Origin: Paenisporosarcina quisquiliarum
GTDB lineage: Bacteria > Bacillota > Bacilli > Bacillales_A > Planococcaceae
Assembly (NCBI RefSeq): GCF_027563315.1
Contig: NZ_JAMKBJ010000001.1
Span: forward strand, 62,001 to 126,000
Length of the DNA: 64,000 bases
Direction of reading: 5' to 3'
This document shows positions 47,607 through 56,423 of this stretch, one piece after another (positions within the stretch are counted from its first letter, which is position 1; every line of letters begins with the position of its first letter). The translations under genes and the position numbers were made by a program. The notes under the pieces were generated by a model that was not told where the DNA came from, made no database searches, and saw nothing but the letters and a program-made list of their open reading frames with translations.

Positions 47607-48674
47607 TTGACAAAGCGTAAATTTGGTCTAGCTTTATCGATGGTTTTAGCTGCTAGTACAATTCTAGGAGCTTGTGGTACAGACAAAGAAGAGAAAAATG
47701 GTAACGGTTCTGCTGGAGAAAAAGAAGCAATTGATTTCTCAGTAGCAATGGTAACTGACGTTGGTGGAGTAGACGACAAATCTTTCAACCAATCTGCTTG
47801 GGAAGGTCTACAAGCATTTGGTAAAGAAAATGGTCTTACAAAAGGCGAGGGTGGCTTTGATTACTTACAATCAGCATCTGACGCTGACTACAACACTAAC
47901 TTAAATAACTTAATTCGCCGTGACTTTGATTTAGTATTCGGAATTGGATTCTTAATGCAAGCTGCTGTAGATGAAATCGCATCTCAAAAACCTGATAATC
48001 ATCTTGCTATTATTGACGCAGTTGTAGAACAACCAAATGTTGCTTCAGTACTGTTTAAAGAGCAAGAAGGTTCTTACCTTGCAGGTGTTGCTGCTGCATT
48101 AATGACTAAATCGAAAAAAATCGGTTTCGTTGGCGGTATGGATATCCCTGTAATCGAGCGTTTTGAAGCTGGATTCCTTGAAGGCGTTAAAGCTGTAGAT
48201 CCAAGTATCAAAGTTGATGTTCAGTACACTGGTGCATTTGACAAAGCTGAACTTGGTAAAACAACAGCTAACCGTATGTACTCTTCAGGCGTAGATATTA
48301 TTTTCCACGCTGCTGGTGGTACTGGTAATGGTGTATTTGCAGAAGCTAAAGAATTGAAAACTAAAGATCCAGATGCTTACGTTTGGGTAATTGGTGTTGA
48401 CTCTGACCAATATGAAGAAGGTGCTGTTGGCGATACGAACGTTACTTTAACTTCTATGTTAAAACGCGTTGACGTTGCTGTACAAAACATCTCTAAATTG
48501 GCTGCAGAAGACAAATTCCCAGGTGGCGAAACTACTGTATACGGTTTAGCTGAAGAAGGTGTTGGCTTAGCGGATTCTCGTGGAGCGATTCCGGACGATG
48601 TTATGGCTCAAATCGATGAATATGCTAAGAAAATCGCTGATGGCGAAGTAACAGTTCCTGAAACTGTTGAGTAA
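47607..48674 (+). CDS. nupN: BMP-family nucleoside-binding lipoprotein (NupN-like)
   Basis: This is the substrate-binding lipoprotein of a nucleoside ABC importer. The signal peptide ends in the lipobox LGAC with the lipidated cysteine at residue 23. The mature start is a polar linker, then the BMP/TmpC block [20 protein letters not shown]. Other family landmarks are [10 protein letters not shown] and [19 protein letters not shown] and [12 protein letters not shown]. The length is 355 residues. The start appears to be a TTG at 47607 with a G-rich site (GGGGGG) upstream. A strong terminator follows, which would make binding protein more abundant than the ATPase and permeases. Substrate (nucleoside) is inferred from family. 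Confidence 0.9.
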   Translation: MTKRKFGLALSMVLAASTILGACGTDKEEKNGNGSAGEKEAIDFSVAMVTDVGGVDDKSFNQSAWEGLQAFGKENGLTKGEGGFDYLQSASDADYNTNLNNLIRRDFDLVFGIGFLMQAAVDEIASQKPDNHLAIIDAVVEQPNVASVLFKEQEGSYLAGVAAALMTKSKKIGFVGGMDIPVIERFEAGFLEGVKAVDPSIKVDVQYTGAFDKAELGKTTANRMYSSGVDIIFHAAGGTGNGVFAEAKELKTKDPDAYVWVIGVDSDQYEEGAVGDTNVTLTSMLKRVDVAVQNISKLAAEDKFPGGETTVYGLAEEGVGLADSRGAIPDDVMAQIDEYAKKIADGEVTVPETVE

Positions 48675-48692
48675 TTAAACACTTTAATAAGT

Positions 48693-48731
48693 CATCATAA
48701 AGACCGGAAATCCGGTCTTTATGATGTTTTT
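48693..48731 (+). terminator. Terminator between binding protein and transporter genes
   Basis: A perfect 16-bp stem (48693-48708 with 48711-48726) and a T5 run. It likely sets stoichiometry within the nup operon. Confidence 0.9.
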
Positions 48732-48825
48732 ATTGCCCTTAATAAGTTAATAGATGAAAGGTTTTATAGATAAAGCCTTTCCTGTGTTAATTTACATTTA
48801 AAAAGTGCCTAAGGGAGTGAATAGA

Positions 48826-50382
48826 TTGGAACATGTTATTGAAATGCTGAATATCCGTAAAGAGTTCGGAAATTTCGTTGCTAACGACAACATTACCCTT
48901 CAACTTAAACAAGGCGAAATTCATGCCCTTCTCGGTGAGAACGGTGCAGGGAAATCGACGTTGATGAACGTACTCTTTGGTCTTTACCAGCCAGAGGGTG
49001 GAGAAATCCGTGTTCGTGGTCAGGAAGTCAAGATTACGGATCCAAATGTTGCGAATAATCTTGGAATCGGGATGGTTCACCAACATTTCATGTTAGTTGA
49101 AGATTTTTCTGTTACAGAAAATATTATTTTAGGTAGTGAGCCAACTTCAGTCGGAATGATTTCGGTGAAAACAGCTGCAAAAAAAGTACAAGAACTATCT
49201 GAACTTTATGGATTAGACGTAGACCCTTATGCAAAAATAGAAGATATTTCAGTAGGAATGCAACAACGTGTAGAAATTTTGAAAACATTATATCGTGGTG
49301 CTGAAATTTTAATTTTTGATGAGCCAACTGCTTCCTTAACGCCTCAAGAGATTACTGAATTAATTCAAATTATGCGTCGTTTAATTGAAGAAGGAAAATC
49401 CATCATCTTAATTACTCACAAATTAAAAGAAATTATGGATGTTTCCGACCGTGTGACGGTAATTCGTAAAGGACAAGGAATCGGTACAGTTGTAACTGCG
49501 GAGACAAATCCAAATGAACTGGCTTCATTAATGGTCGGACGTCAAGTGGAATTCAAAACTGTCAAAGGAGCTGCTAACCCAACGACAGATGTTCTTGACG
49601 TGAAAGATTTAGTAGTCACTGATTACCGTGGAATAGAAAAAGTAAGAGGTCTTAACTTAAATGTCCGTAGAGGTGAAATTGTCGGAATTGCCGGTATTGA
49701 CGGAAATGGGCAGTCAGAACTGATTGAGGCCATCACAGGTTTGCGAAAAGTAAAAAGTGGTCAAGTCTTTATAAATGGTCAAGATATTACGGGCAAACGC
49801 CCACGCAAGATTACAGAATCAGGCGTAGGTCACATTCCTCAAGATCGTCATAAGCATGGTCTTGTACTTGATTTCCCTATTGGACATAACATTGCGTTGC
49901 AAACATACTATACAGGCCCTATTTCAAAAAATGGTTTTATGAATTATTCAACCATTTCGAAAAAAGCAAACGAAATCATTCAAAAATACGATGTACGTAC
50001 TCAAGGTGATCATGAACCAGCACGTGCTTTATCAGGCGGTAATCAACAAAAAGCAATTATTGGTCGTGAAATTGATCGGGATCCAGATTTACTGATTGCA
50101 GCTCTGCCTACTCGTGGATTGGATGTAGGTGCGATTGAATTTATTCACCAACGTTTAATTGAACAACGCGACAAAGGAAAAGCGGTCTTGTTAATTTCAT
50201 TTGAATTAGATGAAGTCATGAACGTTTCTGACCGTATCGCAGTAATCTATGATGGTCAGATCGTGGATACTTTGGATCCTCTTCAAACCAACGAACAAGA
50301 ACTTGGATTGTTAATGGCGGGTCAAACCAAAAAAGGCGCTATGACAAATCAAGCGGAAGGGGAGGGCAGCTCTCATGTCTAA
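48826..50382 (+). CDS. nupO: Nucleoside ABC transporter ATP-binding protein (NupO-like)
   Basis: This is a tandem-ATPase of the sugar/nucleoside type. The first half has Walker A GENGAGKS (37-44), signature ISVGMQQRVEIL and Walker B LIFDEPTASL. The second half has a changed Walker A, GIDGNGQSEL, and the signature LSGGNQQKAIIGREI, as usual for this class, where the second site is degenerate. The length is 518 residues. The start is a TTG at 48826 with AAGGGAGTGA upstream. It overlaps nupP by eight bases. With NupP and NupQ it forms an importer; B. subtilis NupNOPQ takes up guanosine. Confidence 0.94.
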   Translation: MEHVIEMLNIRKEFGNFVANDNITLQLKQGEIHALLGENGAGKSTLMNVLFGLYQPEGGEIRVRGQEVKITDPNVANNLGIGMVHQHFMLVEDFSVTENIILGSEPTSVGMISVKTAAKKVQELSELYGLDVDPYAKIEDISVGMQQRVEILKTLYRGAEILIFDEPTASLTPQEITELIQIMRRLIEEGKSIILITHKLKEIMDVSDRVTVIRKGQGIGTVVTAETNPNELASLMVGRQVEFKTVKGAANPTTDVLDVKDLVVTDYRGIEKVRGLNLNVRRGEIVGIAGIDGNGQSELIEAITGLRKVKSGQVFINGQDITGKRPRKITESGVGHIPQDRHKHGLVLDFPIGHNIALQTYYTGPISKNGFMNYSTISKKANEIIQKYDVRTQGDHEPARALSGGNQQKAIIGREIDRDPDLLIAALPTRGLDVGAIEFIHQRLIEQRDKGKAVLLISFELDEVMNVSDRIAVIYDGQIVDTLDPLQTNEQELGLLMAGQTKKGAMTNQAEGEGSSHV

Positions 50383-51421
50383 TCGTTTAGTAAATATTCT
50401 TGTCCCTGTTATTTCCGTAATTTTGGGATTAATTGTTGGGGCAATTGTTATGTTAGTCAGTGGATATGATCCAGTGGCTGGTTATGCTGCATTATGGAAC
50501 GGTATTTTTGGTGATGTTTATACAATTGGCGAAACCATCAGACAAATTACTCCATACATTTTAGCTGGTTTAGCGGTTGCATTTGCATTCCGTACAGGCC
50601 TATTCAATATTGGTGTTGAGGGACAGTTAATTGTTGGCTGGTTCGCAGCAGCATATGTTGGTGTTGCCTTTGACTTTCCGAAGTACATCCATTTGCCACT
50701 TGCATTAATTGCTGCAGCTGGTGCAGGAGCGCTATGGGGCTTCATTCCTGGTCTCCTGAAAGCTCGCTTTAAAGTGCATGAAGTAATTGTCACAATTATG
50801 ATGAACTATATCGCTCTTCATACTACAAATGCTTTAATCAAAACGTTTTCTGATGGTGGAGATAATACGGGACCAATTAATCCTTCTGCATCACTTCGTT
50901 CGGAATTCCTTGAGAACATGACGGATTTCTCTCGTCTTCATTACGGTATTCTTATTGCACTTGCAATGGTTTTTGTGATGTGGTTGATTTTAGAGAAAAC
51001 AACGCGCGGATTTGAATTGAAAGCAGTAGGTTTAAACCACAATGCTTCAGAATATTCGGGTATGAACGTCAATAAAAATATCATTCTAGCAATGGTCATT
51101 TCTGGTGCTTTTGCAGGTTTAGGCGGAGCGATGGAAGCACTTGGTACGTTTGAGTACGCTTCTGTAAAAGGTGGCTTTACTGGGATCGGTTTTGATGGGA
51201 TTGCGGTCGCACTACTTGGTGCTAATACGCCACTTGGGGTTATCTTCGGGGCAGCATTATTTGGATCTTTAAAATATGGTGCATTGAATATGCCAAACGA
51301 AGCTGGCATTCCTACAGAAATCGTATCTATTGTCATTGCAATTATCATTTTCTTCGTAGCATCAGGCTACGTCATTCGATTATTTGTTGAACGCTTCAGC
51401 AAGAAAAAGGAGGCGAAGTAA
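50375..51421 (+). CDS. nupP: Nucleoside ABC transporter permease (NupP-like)
   Basis: A BPD_transp_2 family permease with 8-10 hydrophobic segments. The family's landmarks are ALAVAFAFRTGLFNIGVEGQ (start of the core; positions ~66-85), IMMNYIAL and GGAMEALGTFEY near residue 250. FDGIAVALLGANTPLG follows. The length is 348 residues. The ribosome site GGGGAGGG is inside nupO, and the ATG lies eight bases before the nupO stop. It pairs with NupQ as the heterodimeric membrane channel. Confidence 0.94.
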   Translation: MSNRLVNILVPVISVILGLIVGAIVMLVSGYDPVAGYAALWNGIFGDVYTIGETIRQITPYILAGLAVAFAFRTGLFNIGVEGQLIVGWFAAAYVGVAFDFPKYIHLPLALIAAAGAGALWGFIPGLLKARFKVHEVIVTIMMNYIALHTTNALIKTFSDGGDNTGPINPSASLRSEFLENMTDFSRLHYGILIALAMVFVMWLILEKTTRGFELKAVGLNHNASEYSGMNVNKNIILAMVISGAFAGLGGAMEALGTFEYASVKGGFTGIGFDGIAVALLGANTPLGVIFGAALFGSLKYGALNMPNEAGIPTEIVSIVIAIIIFFVASGYVIRLFVERFSKKKEAK

Positions 51422-51422
51422 C

Positions 51423-52382
51423 ATGAGTTTCTTGGAAGTATTATATTTTCTAGTTCCTGCCGCAATTGCTTATGCAGCGCCTCTAATATTAACGGCGATC
51501 GGAGGGGTATTCTCTGAGCGTTCGGGTGTAGTTAACATCGGTTTGGAAGGTCTCATGGTTATGGGTGCTTTCATCGGTATATTATTCAACTTAACTTTTG
51601 TCAATGTATTCGGAGCTGGTACTGAGTGGATGGCACTGCTTGCGGCTATGGTTGTCGCTGCATTATTTTCACTACTTCATGCCGTGGCTTCTGTATCATT
51701 TCGTGCGGACCAGGTTGTATCGGGTGTAGCGATTAACTTATTGGCTGTGGCGTTATGTTTGTTCCTTGTAAAAATGATTTACGGAAAAGGTCAAACTGAC
51801 TTCGTTCAAGAACGTTTCTTACGCACAGACTTTCCTATATTAGAAAAAATCCCATTTTTCGGTCCTTTGTTTTTCCAGAATTTCTATTGGACTTCAACAT
51901 TAGCAATCGGTATAGCTGTTCTTGCATGGATTGTTTTATATTACACTCCATTCGGTCTGCGTCTTCGTGCTGTTGGTGAACATCCAATGGCGGCTGATAC
52001 AATGGGGATCAATGTAACACGTATGCGTTATATCGCTGTCATGATCTCTGGTGGTTTAGCAGGTATCGGTGGAGCAATTTATTCACAATCAATTTCATTA
52101 GACTTCAGTCACTCTACAATTAATGGTCAAGGATTTATGGCTTTGGCTGCGATGATTTTTGGTAAATGGCATCCACTTGGCGCGATGGGAGCAGCTCTGT
52201 TCTTCGGATTTGCTCAAGCGTTGAGTATTGTCGGTGGCTCATTGCCAGTAATCAGTGAAATCCCAAGTGTATTCTTGCTAATTTTACCTTATGTATTAAC
52301 AATCCTAGCTTTAGCAGGATTTATTGGTAAAGCAAATGCACCAAAAGCATTGGGTACACCTTATATTAAAGGGAAACGATAA
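51423..52382 (+). CDS. nupQ: Nucleoside ABC transporter permease (NupQ-like)
   Basis: This is the second BPD_transp_2 permease of the importer. The family core SERSGVVNIGLEGLMVMGAF and GINVTRMRYIAVMISGGLAG are present, with TMs throughout. The length is 319 residues. The start is the ATG at 51423, one base after the nupP stop, with AAGGAGG inside the end of nupP. It is the last gene of the operon, closed by the terminator at 52395-52425. The complete set of binding protein, ATPase and two permeases suggests a working transporter. Confidence 0.94.
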   Translation: MSFLEVLYFLVPAAIAYAAPLILTAIGGVFSERSGVVNIGLEGLMVMGAFIGILFNLTFVNVFGAGTEWMALLAAMVVAALFSLLHAVASVSFRADQVVSGVAINLLAVALCLFLVKMIYGKGQTDFVQERFLRTDFPILEKIPFFGPLFFQNFYWTSTLAIGIAVLAWIVLYYTPFGLRLRAVGEHPMAADTMGINVTRMRYIAVMISGGLAGIGGAIYSQSISLDFSHSTINGQGFMALAAMIFGKWHPLGAMGAALFFGFAQALSIVGGSLPVISEIPSVFLLILPYVLTILALAGFIGKANAPKALGTPYIKGKR

Positions 52383-52394
52383 GGTTGATTATGG

Positions 52395-52425
52395 AAGGAT
52401 CAGGCATTATGCCTGGTCCTTTTTT
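52395..52425 (+). terminator. Intrinsic terminator of the nup operon
   Basis: AAGGATCAGGCAT and its complement (one G-T pair) close a one- to three-base loop, then T6. Confidence 0.9.
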
Positions 52426-52556
52426 AATAGCTAAAATTTAGAAAATCCCAGCCTTTGAATGAAAGACATGATATGAGAAAAAGACATTCGTATTAGTTGT
52501 TAATGCACCATATCTATCCGAAGTTGCATTTTAAACTGTTATTTTATACACCCTAT

Positions 52557-52586
52557 TTGCAATCATTTACCAGCACCATGTATAGT
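52557..52586 (+). promoter_or_regulatory. Predicted promoter of ymfFHI
   Basis: TTGCAA (52557-52562), 18 bp and TATAGT (52581-52586), about 40 bases before ymfF. Confidence 0.55.
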
Positions 52587-52629
52587 GAAAGATATGGTAT
52601 GGCATATTAATGAAATAGGAGGGATTTCG

Positions 52630-53922
52630 ATGTTTCAAACAATCGAGTTACAACAAGGCATCCATCTACATATTCGGCCAACGGATCAATTTAAAACTGT
52701 AAACTTTTCATTCAAATTTAAACAAAAATTAAGTAATCAAGCTGCTTCAGAGCGTTCTGTACTTGCCAATGTATTGTTGCACAGCAATGAACTTTTTCCT
52801 TCCAACCCGGCATTCCGAAGTCATTTGGATGAACTTTACGGGACGATCATGTACTTGGATTCAAGCAAAAAAGGCAGTGATCATTCAATCACTTTGCTTG
52901 CTGAATCAGTAAATGATCAATATTTAACTACTGGCGGGGTTTTGGACCAGGTTATTAATCTGATGCAAACGATTCTTTTCCGTCCAAATTTGGAGCAGGG
53001 GACATTTAAAGAATCCATTGTAAAACGCGAAAAAGATTCTGTCATTCAGCGTATTGAATCGATATACGATGATAAAACCCGATTTGCCCAGCAAAGATTA
53101 GTTGAATTAATGCGTCCGGACCACCCGGCTTCCATTGGCGCGAATGGGACGATAAAAGATGTTTCGGCGATTACCAAGGAATCATTATTTAATGCCTACA
53201 AAAAAATGCTTGAAGAAGATGAATTGGATATTTATGTTGTAGGTGACGTGGATGTAGAAGAAATGACAGCCAAGTTGAAAGAAGCATTTCCTTTCAAGGC
53301 ACGTGCCAAAAAACAAAAGAATATTCATGAGAATATCGAACATCCGACCTCACAGAAAAATAACGTCAGCGAGCAACAAGAAATGAAACAAGGGAAATTG
53401 CATATTGGTTATAATACGCCGATTACCTTTACACATCCTGACTTCCCTAAAATGCAAATTACGAACGGCATTTTTGGTGGCTATCCACATGCGAAATTGT
53501 TCCTGAATGTACGTGAAAAAGAAAGCATGGCTTATTATGTATCAAGTTCGTTCTCTTCAGCCTATGGCTTATTATTTGTTTTGGCAGGAATTGATGCGAG
53601 TAAACAAGAAAAAGCAGTACGATTGATTGACGAACAGTTGGAAGCAATGAAAAATGGGGAGATTTCAAAAAATGAAATCGACCAAACCGTTGCCATGCTG
53701 AAGAATCAATTAAAAGAAGCACTTGATTCTGCTAGAGGACAAATTGAAATTTACGACCAATACAAAGACCTTGATGAGAAATTCTCAGTTGACTCATGGG
53801 TCGAGAAGTGGACATCAGTCACAAAAGATGACATTCAGGAAATGGCGAAATCAATAAATAAAGAACTTGTTTATTTCTTGTCCGGAAAGGAGGAGCTTTC
53901 TCATGAAGGAGCTTCACTTTAA
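52630..53922 (+). CDS. ymfF: M16-like protein YmfF (EF-P modification-associated)
   Basis: YmfF is an M16 (insulinase-fold) protein that lacks the HxxEH zinc motif: the equivalent N-terminal region reads LLHSNELFPSN. It should therefore be a non-catalytic partner of YmfH, as in mitochondrial processing peptidase pairs. The second M16 half has QGKLHIGYNTPITF and FLNVREKESMAYYVSSSFS. It has 430 residues. The start is the ATG at 52630 behind AGGAGG. In B. subtilis ymfF, ymfH and ymfI cluster, and YmfI is needed for 5-aminopentanol modification of EF-P; the role of YmfF/H is not established. Confidence 0.9.
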   Translation: MFQTIELQQGIHLHIRPTDQFKTVNFSFKFKQKLSNQAASERSVLANVLLHSNELFPSNPAFRSHLDELYGTIMYLDSSKKGSDHSITLLAESVNDQYLTTGGVLDQVINLMQTILFRPNLEQGTFKESIVKREKDSVIQRIESIYDDKTRFAQQRLVELMRPDHPASIGANGTIKDVSAITKESLFNAYKKMLEEDELDIYVVGDVDVEEMTAKLKEAFPFKARAKKQKNIHENIEHPTSQKNNVSEQQEMKQGKLHIGYNTPITFTHPDFPKMQITNGIFGGYPHAKLFLNVREKESMAYYVSSSFSSAYGLLFVLAGIDASKQEKAVRLIDEQLEAMKNGEISKNEIDQTVAMLKNQLKEALDSARGQIEIYDQYKDLDEKFSVDSWVEKWTSVTKDDIQEMAKSINKELVYFLSGKEELSHEGASL

Positions 53923-55207
53923 ACAATTGGATGAAAAGATGTTCCATGAAAAGATGGATAATGGATTAGAAGTGTACATCTTGCCTAAAAAAGGCTTTTC
54001 CAAAACATTTGTTACTTTTACGACTAAATATGGGGCAATTGATCGTACGTTTGTGCCATTGGGTGATTCTGAATCGGTCACAGTACCAGACGGAATTGCA
54101 CATTTCCTAGAACATAAAATGTTTGAGAAAGAAGATGGCGACGTTTTCCAAAAGTTTAGTGGATATGGTGCGTCTGCGAATGCATTCACTTCTTTTACTC
54201 GTACTGCCTATTTATTCTCCTCAACCGATCACCTGTATGAGAACACAGAAACACTTTTGAATTTCGTTCAGGAGCCATACTTCACACAGGCAACGGTAGA
54301 AAAAGAAAAAGGGATTATCGGACAGGAAATCACCATGTATGATGATCAACCGGATTGGCGTTTGTATTTCGGAGCTATCGAAAATATGTATAAAGACCAT
54401 CCCGTAAAAATCGATATTGCAGGAACAATTGAATCGATTGATAAAATCACGGCTGAGCATTTGTATACTTGTTATGAGACATTCTACCATCCTTCAAACA
54501 TGTTATTGTTTGTTGTTGGCGCAGTGAACCCAGAAGATATGATGAAGTATATCCGAGAGAATCAATCTAAAAAAGAATTTGCCGAACCACAACCTATTCA
54601 ACGTGAATTCCCGGAAGAACCGTTGGAAGTGGCAAAACATGAAAACAAATTGTTTATGGACGTTCAAAAACCAAAAGTTTATGTAGGATTGAAAGCAAAA
54701 GAAACATCACTTCAAGGTGAAGAGATGATGAAACATGAACTGGCAATTCAATTAGCATTGGAATTAATCTTTGGCCGATCCTCGGACTTCTATGTGGAAG
54801 CTTATGAAAAAGGCTGGATTGATGAATCGTATGCTTTTGATTTCACGTTAGAAAAAGGTTATGGATTTGCTTTAATTGGATCCGATACTTCAATGCCAAA
54901 AGAGTTAATTGATTCCATTAAAAAAGAACTGAAAAAGGTCGAGGAAAAATGGCCTTTTGGTCAAAGTGATTTAGATCGAGTTCGCAAGAAAAAAATTGGC
55001 TATTTCCTTCGCGCCTTAAATTCGGTGGAATTTATAGCAAACCAATTTACTCGTTATGCCTTTAATGAAATGGATTTATTCGATGCAGTTCCTGTCCTTG
55101 AGAAAATGACCGTCGAAGATTTGCAAAAAGCTTTCAAATCCATCGAAGGTGAGGAACAGCAAACGGTATTTTCTGTTCTTCCTAAGAAAGAACAAACAGT
55201 ATCATGA
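53903..55207 (+). CDS. ymfH: M16 family metallopeptidase YmfH
   Basis: YmfH is the catalytic-looking partner of YmfF: it has the zinc motif H67-F-L-E-H71 followed by KMFEKEDGDVF and SANAFTSFTRTAY. The further glutamate ligand is expected near residue 140 (EKEKGIIGQEITMY). It has 434 residues. The start is the ATG at 53903, 20 bases inside the end of ymfF, with AAAGGAGG in ymfF. Its stop overlaps the ymfI start (ATGA). Tight coupling of F, H and I suggests a common pathway or complex; the substrate is unknown. Confidence 0.92.
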   Translation: MKELHFKQLDEKMFHEKMDNGLEVYILPKKGFSKTFVTFTTKYGAIDRTFVPLGDSESVTVPDGIAHFLEHKMFEKEDGDVFQKFSGYGASANAFTSFTRTAYLFSSTDHLYENTETLLNFVQEPYFTQATVEKEKGIIGQEITMYDDQPDWRLYFGAIENMYKDHPVKIDIAGTIESIDKITAEHLYTCYETFYHPSNMLLFVVGAVNPEDMMKYIRENQSKKEFAEPQPIQREFPEEPLEVAKHENKLFMDVQKPKVYVGLKAKETSLQGEEMMKHELAIQLALELIFGRSSDFYVEAYEKGWIDESYAFDFTLEKGYGFALIGSDTSMPKELIDSIKKELKKVEEKWPFGQSDLDRVRKKKIGYFLRALNSVEFIANQFTRYAFNEMDLFDAVPVLEKMTVEDLQKAFKSIEGEEQQTVFSVLPKKEQTVS

Positions 55208-55932
55208 GTAAATTTGCCTGCATTTTTGGGGCATCAGGTGAAATAGGGGAAGCTATAGCACACGATATGTCGAAACAGGGCTGGAGTTTGTATTTGCATT
55301 ACAATGAAAACAAACAGACTGTTAATCGTTTAACTGCCCATTTGCAAAAACTTTATCCAAACCAAGAATTTCATGTCGTTCAAGCTAATCTTGCTGACAA
55401 CAATGATTTTCATCAAATAGCTGCGCAGCTATTTGAAGTTCAAACGATTATTTTTGCATCTGGTCAATCTTTGTATAAATTACTGGAAGATACCTCACCC
55501 AATGAAATGGAAATGGTTTGGCGAACACATGTGCAAGCACCGATGTCAATCATCGGTCAGCTTGCTTCTAAGTTAAGACGTCACGAGCGTTCCTATATCA
55601 TTTTTATAGGGTCCATATGGGGTGAAACAGGCGCAGCTGGAGAAACAGTTTATTCGGCTGTCAAAGGTGCTCAACATGCTTTCGTAAAAGCATATGCCAA
55701 GGAGTCAGGACCATCTGGGATTAGAGTTAATGCAATCGCTCCTGGTATCATAGACACCAAAATGAATGATTCTTTCGATTTTAATGAAAGAAAGGCTTTA
55801 GAAGAGGAAATTCCACTTCAGACGATTGGGAAACCTCAAGACGTTGCAAACCTGGTGTCATTTTTATCGAGTGGAAATGCCGACTATATTACAGGACAAG
55901 TTCTCAGTGTGAATGGCGGTTGGTACATATAA
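55204..55932 (+). CDS. ymfI: Short-chain reductase YmfI (EF-P 5-aminopentanone reductase)
   Basis: YmfI is an SDR-family NADPH reductase. In B. subtilis the homologue performs the last step that gives the 5-aminopentanol group on EF-P. The dinucleotide motif is IFGASGEIGEAIAHD. The catalytic tyrosine and lysine are Y150 and K154 in VYSAVKGA, with the serine in FIGSIWGE. GIRVNAIAPGIIDT and QVLSVNGGW are standard SDR blocks. The length is 242 residues. It overlaps ymfH. The EF-P gene itself is not in this window, so the substrate assignment rests on family knowledge. Confidence 0.92.
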   Translation: MSKFACIFGASGEIGEAIAHDMSKQGWSLYLHYNENKQTVNRLTAHLQKLYPNQEFHVVQANLADNNDFHQIAAQLFEVQTIIFASGQSLYKLLEDTSPNEMEMVWRTHVQAPMSIIGQLASKLRRHERSYIIFIGSIWGETGAAGETVYSAVKGAQHAFVKAYAKESGPSGIRVNAIAPGIIDTKMNDSFDFNERKALEEEIPLQTIGKPQDVANLVSFLSSGNADYITGQVLSVNGGWYI

Positions 55933-55975
55933 TTTCTCTATTTGCACATACTGTTTGTGAAAAGGAGGAATGGAC

Positions 55976-56233
55976 ATGGCCTTACTTGAAAATTGGCAGA
56001 AATGGACACACTTTCTTGGTGCAAATGTAATGAATGCCGAAGCTACTGGAATGTCTAAAAAAGCCATTCAATCAACAGCTTATGAAATCGGCGATTACTT
56101 AGCCAAAAATGTGGATCCGAAGAATGAACAAGAACGTGTTTTGTCGGATTTATGGTCAGTTGCTTCAGAAGATGAACAACATGCTTTGGCAAACATGGTC
56201 GTCAAATTAGTTCAACAAAAAACTGTGCAGTAA
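55976..56233 (+). CDS. ymfJ: YmfJ-like DUF3243 protein
   Basis: This small protein of 85 residues belongs to the DUF3243 family and occupies the ymfJ position. It begins MALLENWQKWTHFLGANV and contains IGDYLAKNVDPKNEQERVL and LWSVASEDEQHALANMVVKL, mostly helical, with no membrane segment. Function is unknown. I chose the second ATG (55976), because the first (55970) touches the AAAGGAGG site. It is closed by a terminator. Confidence 0.85.
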   Translation: MALLENWQKWTHFLGANVMNAEATGMSKKAIQSTAYEIGDYLAKNVDPKNEQERVLSDLWSVASEDEQHALANMVVKLVQQKTVQ

Positions 56234-56235
56234 AA

Positions 56236-56269
56236 GAAAAGAAGGACATTGTTCCTTCTTTTCTTTTTT
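56236..56269 (+). terminator. Intrinsic terminator of ymfF-J
   Basis: GAAAAGAAGGA pairs perfectly with TCCTTCTTTTC around a short loop, then TTTTTT. Confidence 0.88.
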
Positions 56270-56423
56270 CCTTTTCTTACGTACATAAATCAGCTATGAT
56301 AGAACCTAGAGTAGTTTGAAAGCGTCATCTAATGAGAATGATTGGTTAAGGTGTCGCATTTAGAGTTTTTTTGTAAAAAAAGACTTGCTCCTTCAATAAG
56401 ATAGGCGGAAAGGTCGTTACATT

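Noticed and set aside
56330-56360. Fur-box-like TGAGAATGATT before ymfK
   Set aside because: The match to the 19-base Fur consensus is only partial, with no second half, and ymfK has no iron link.
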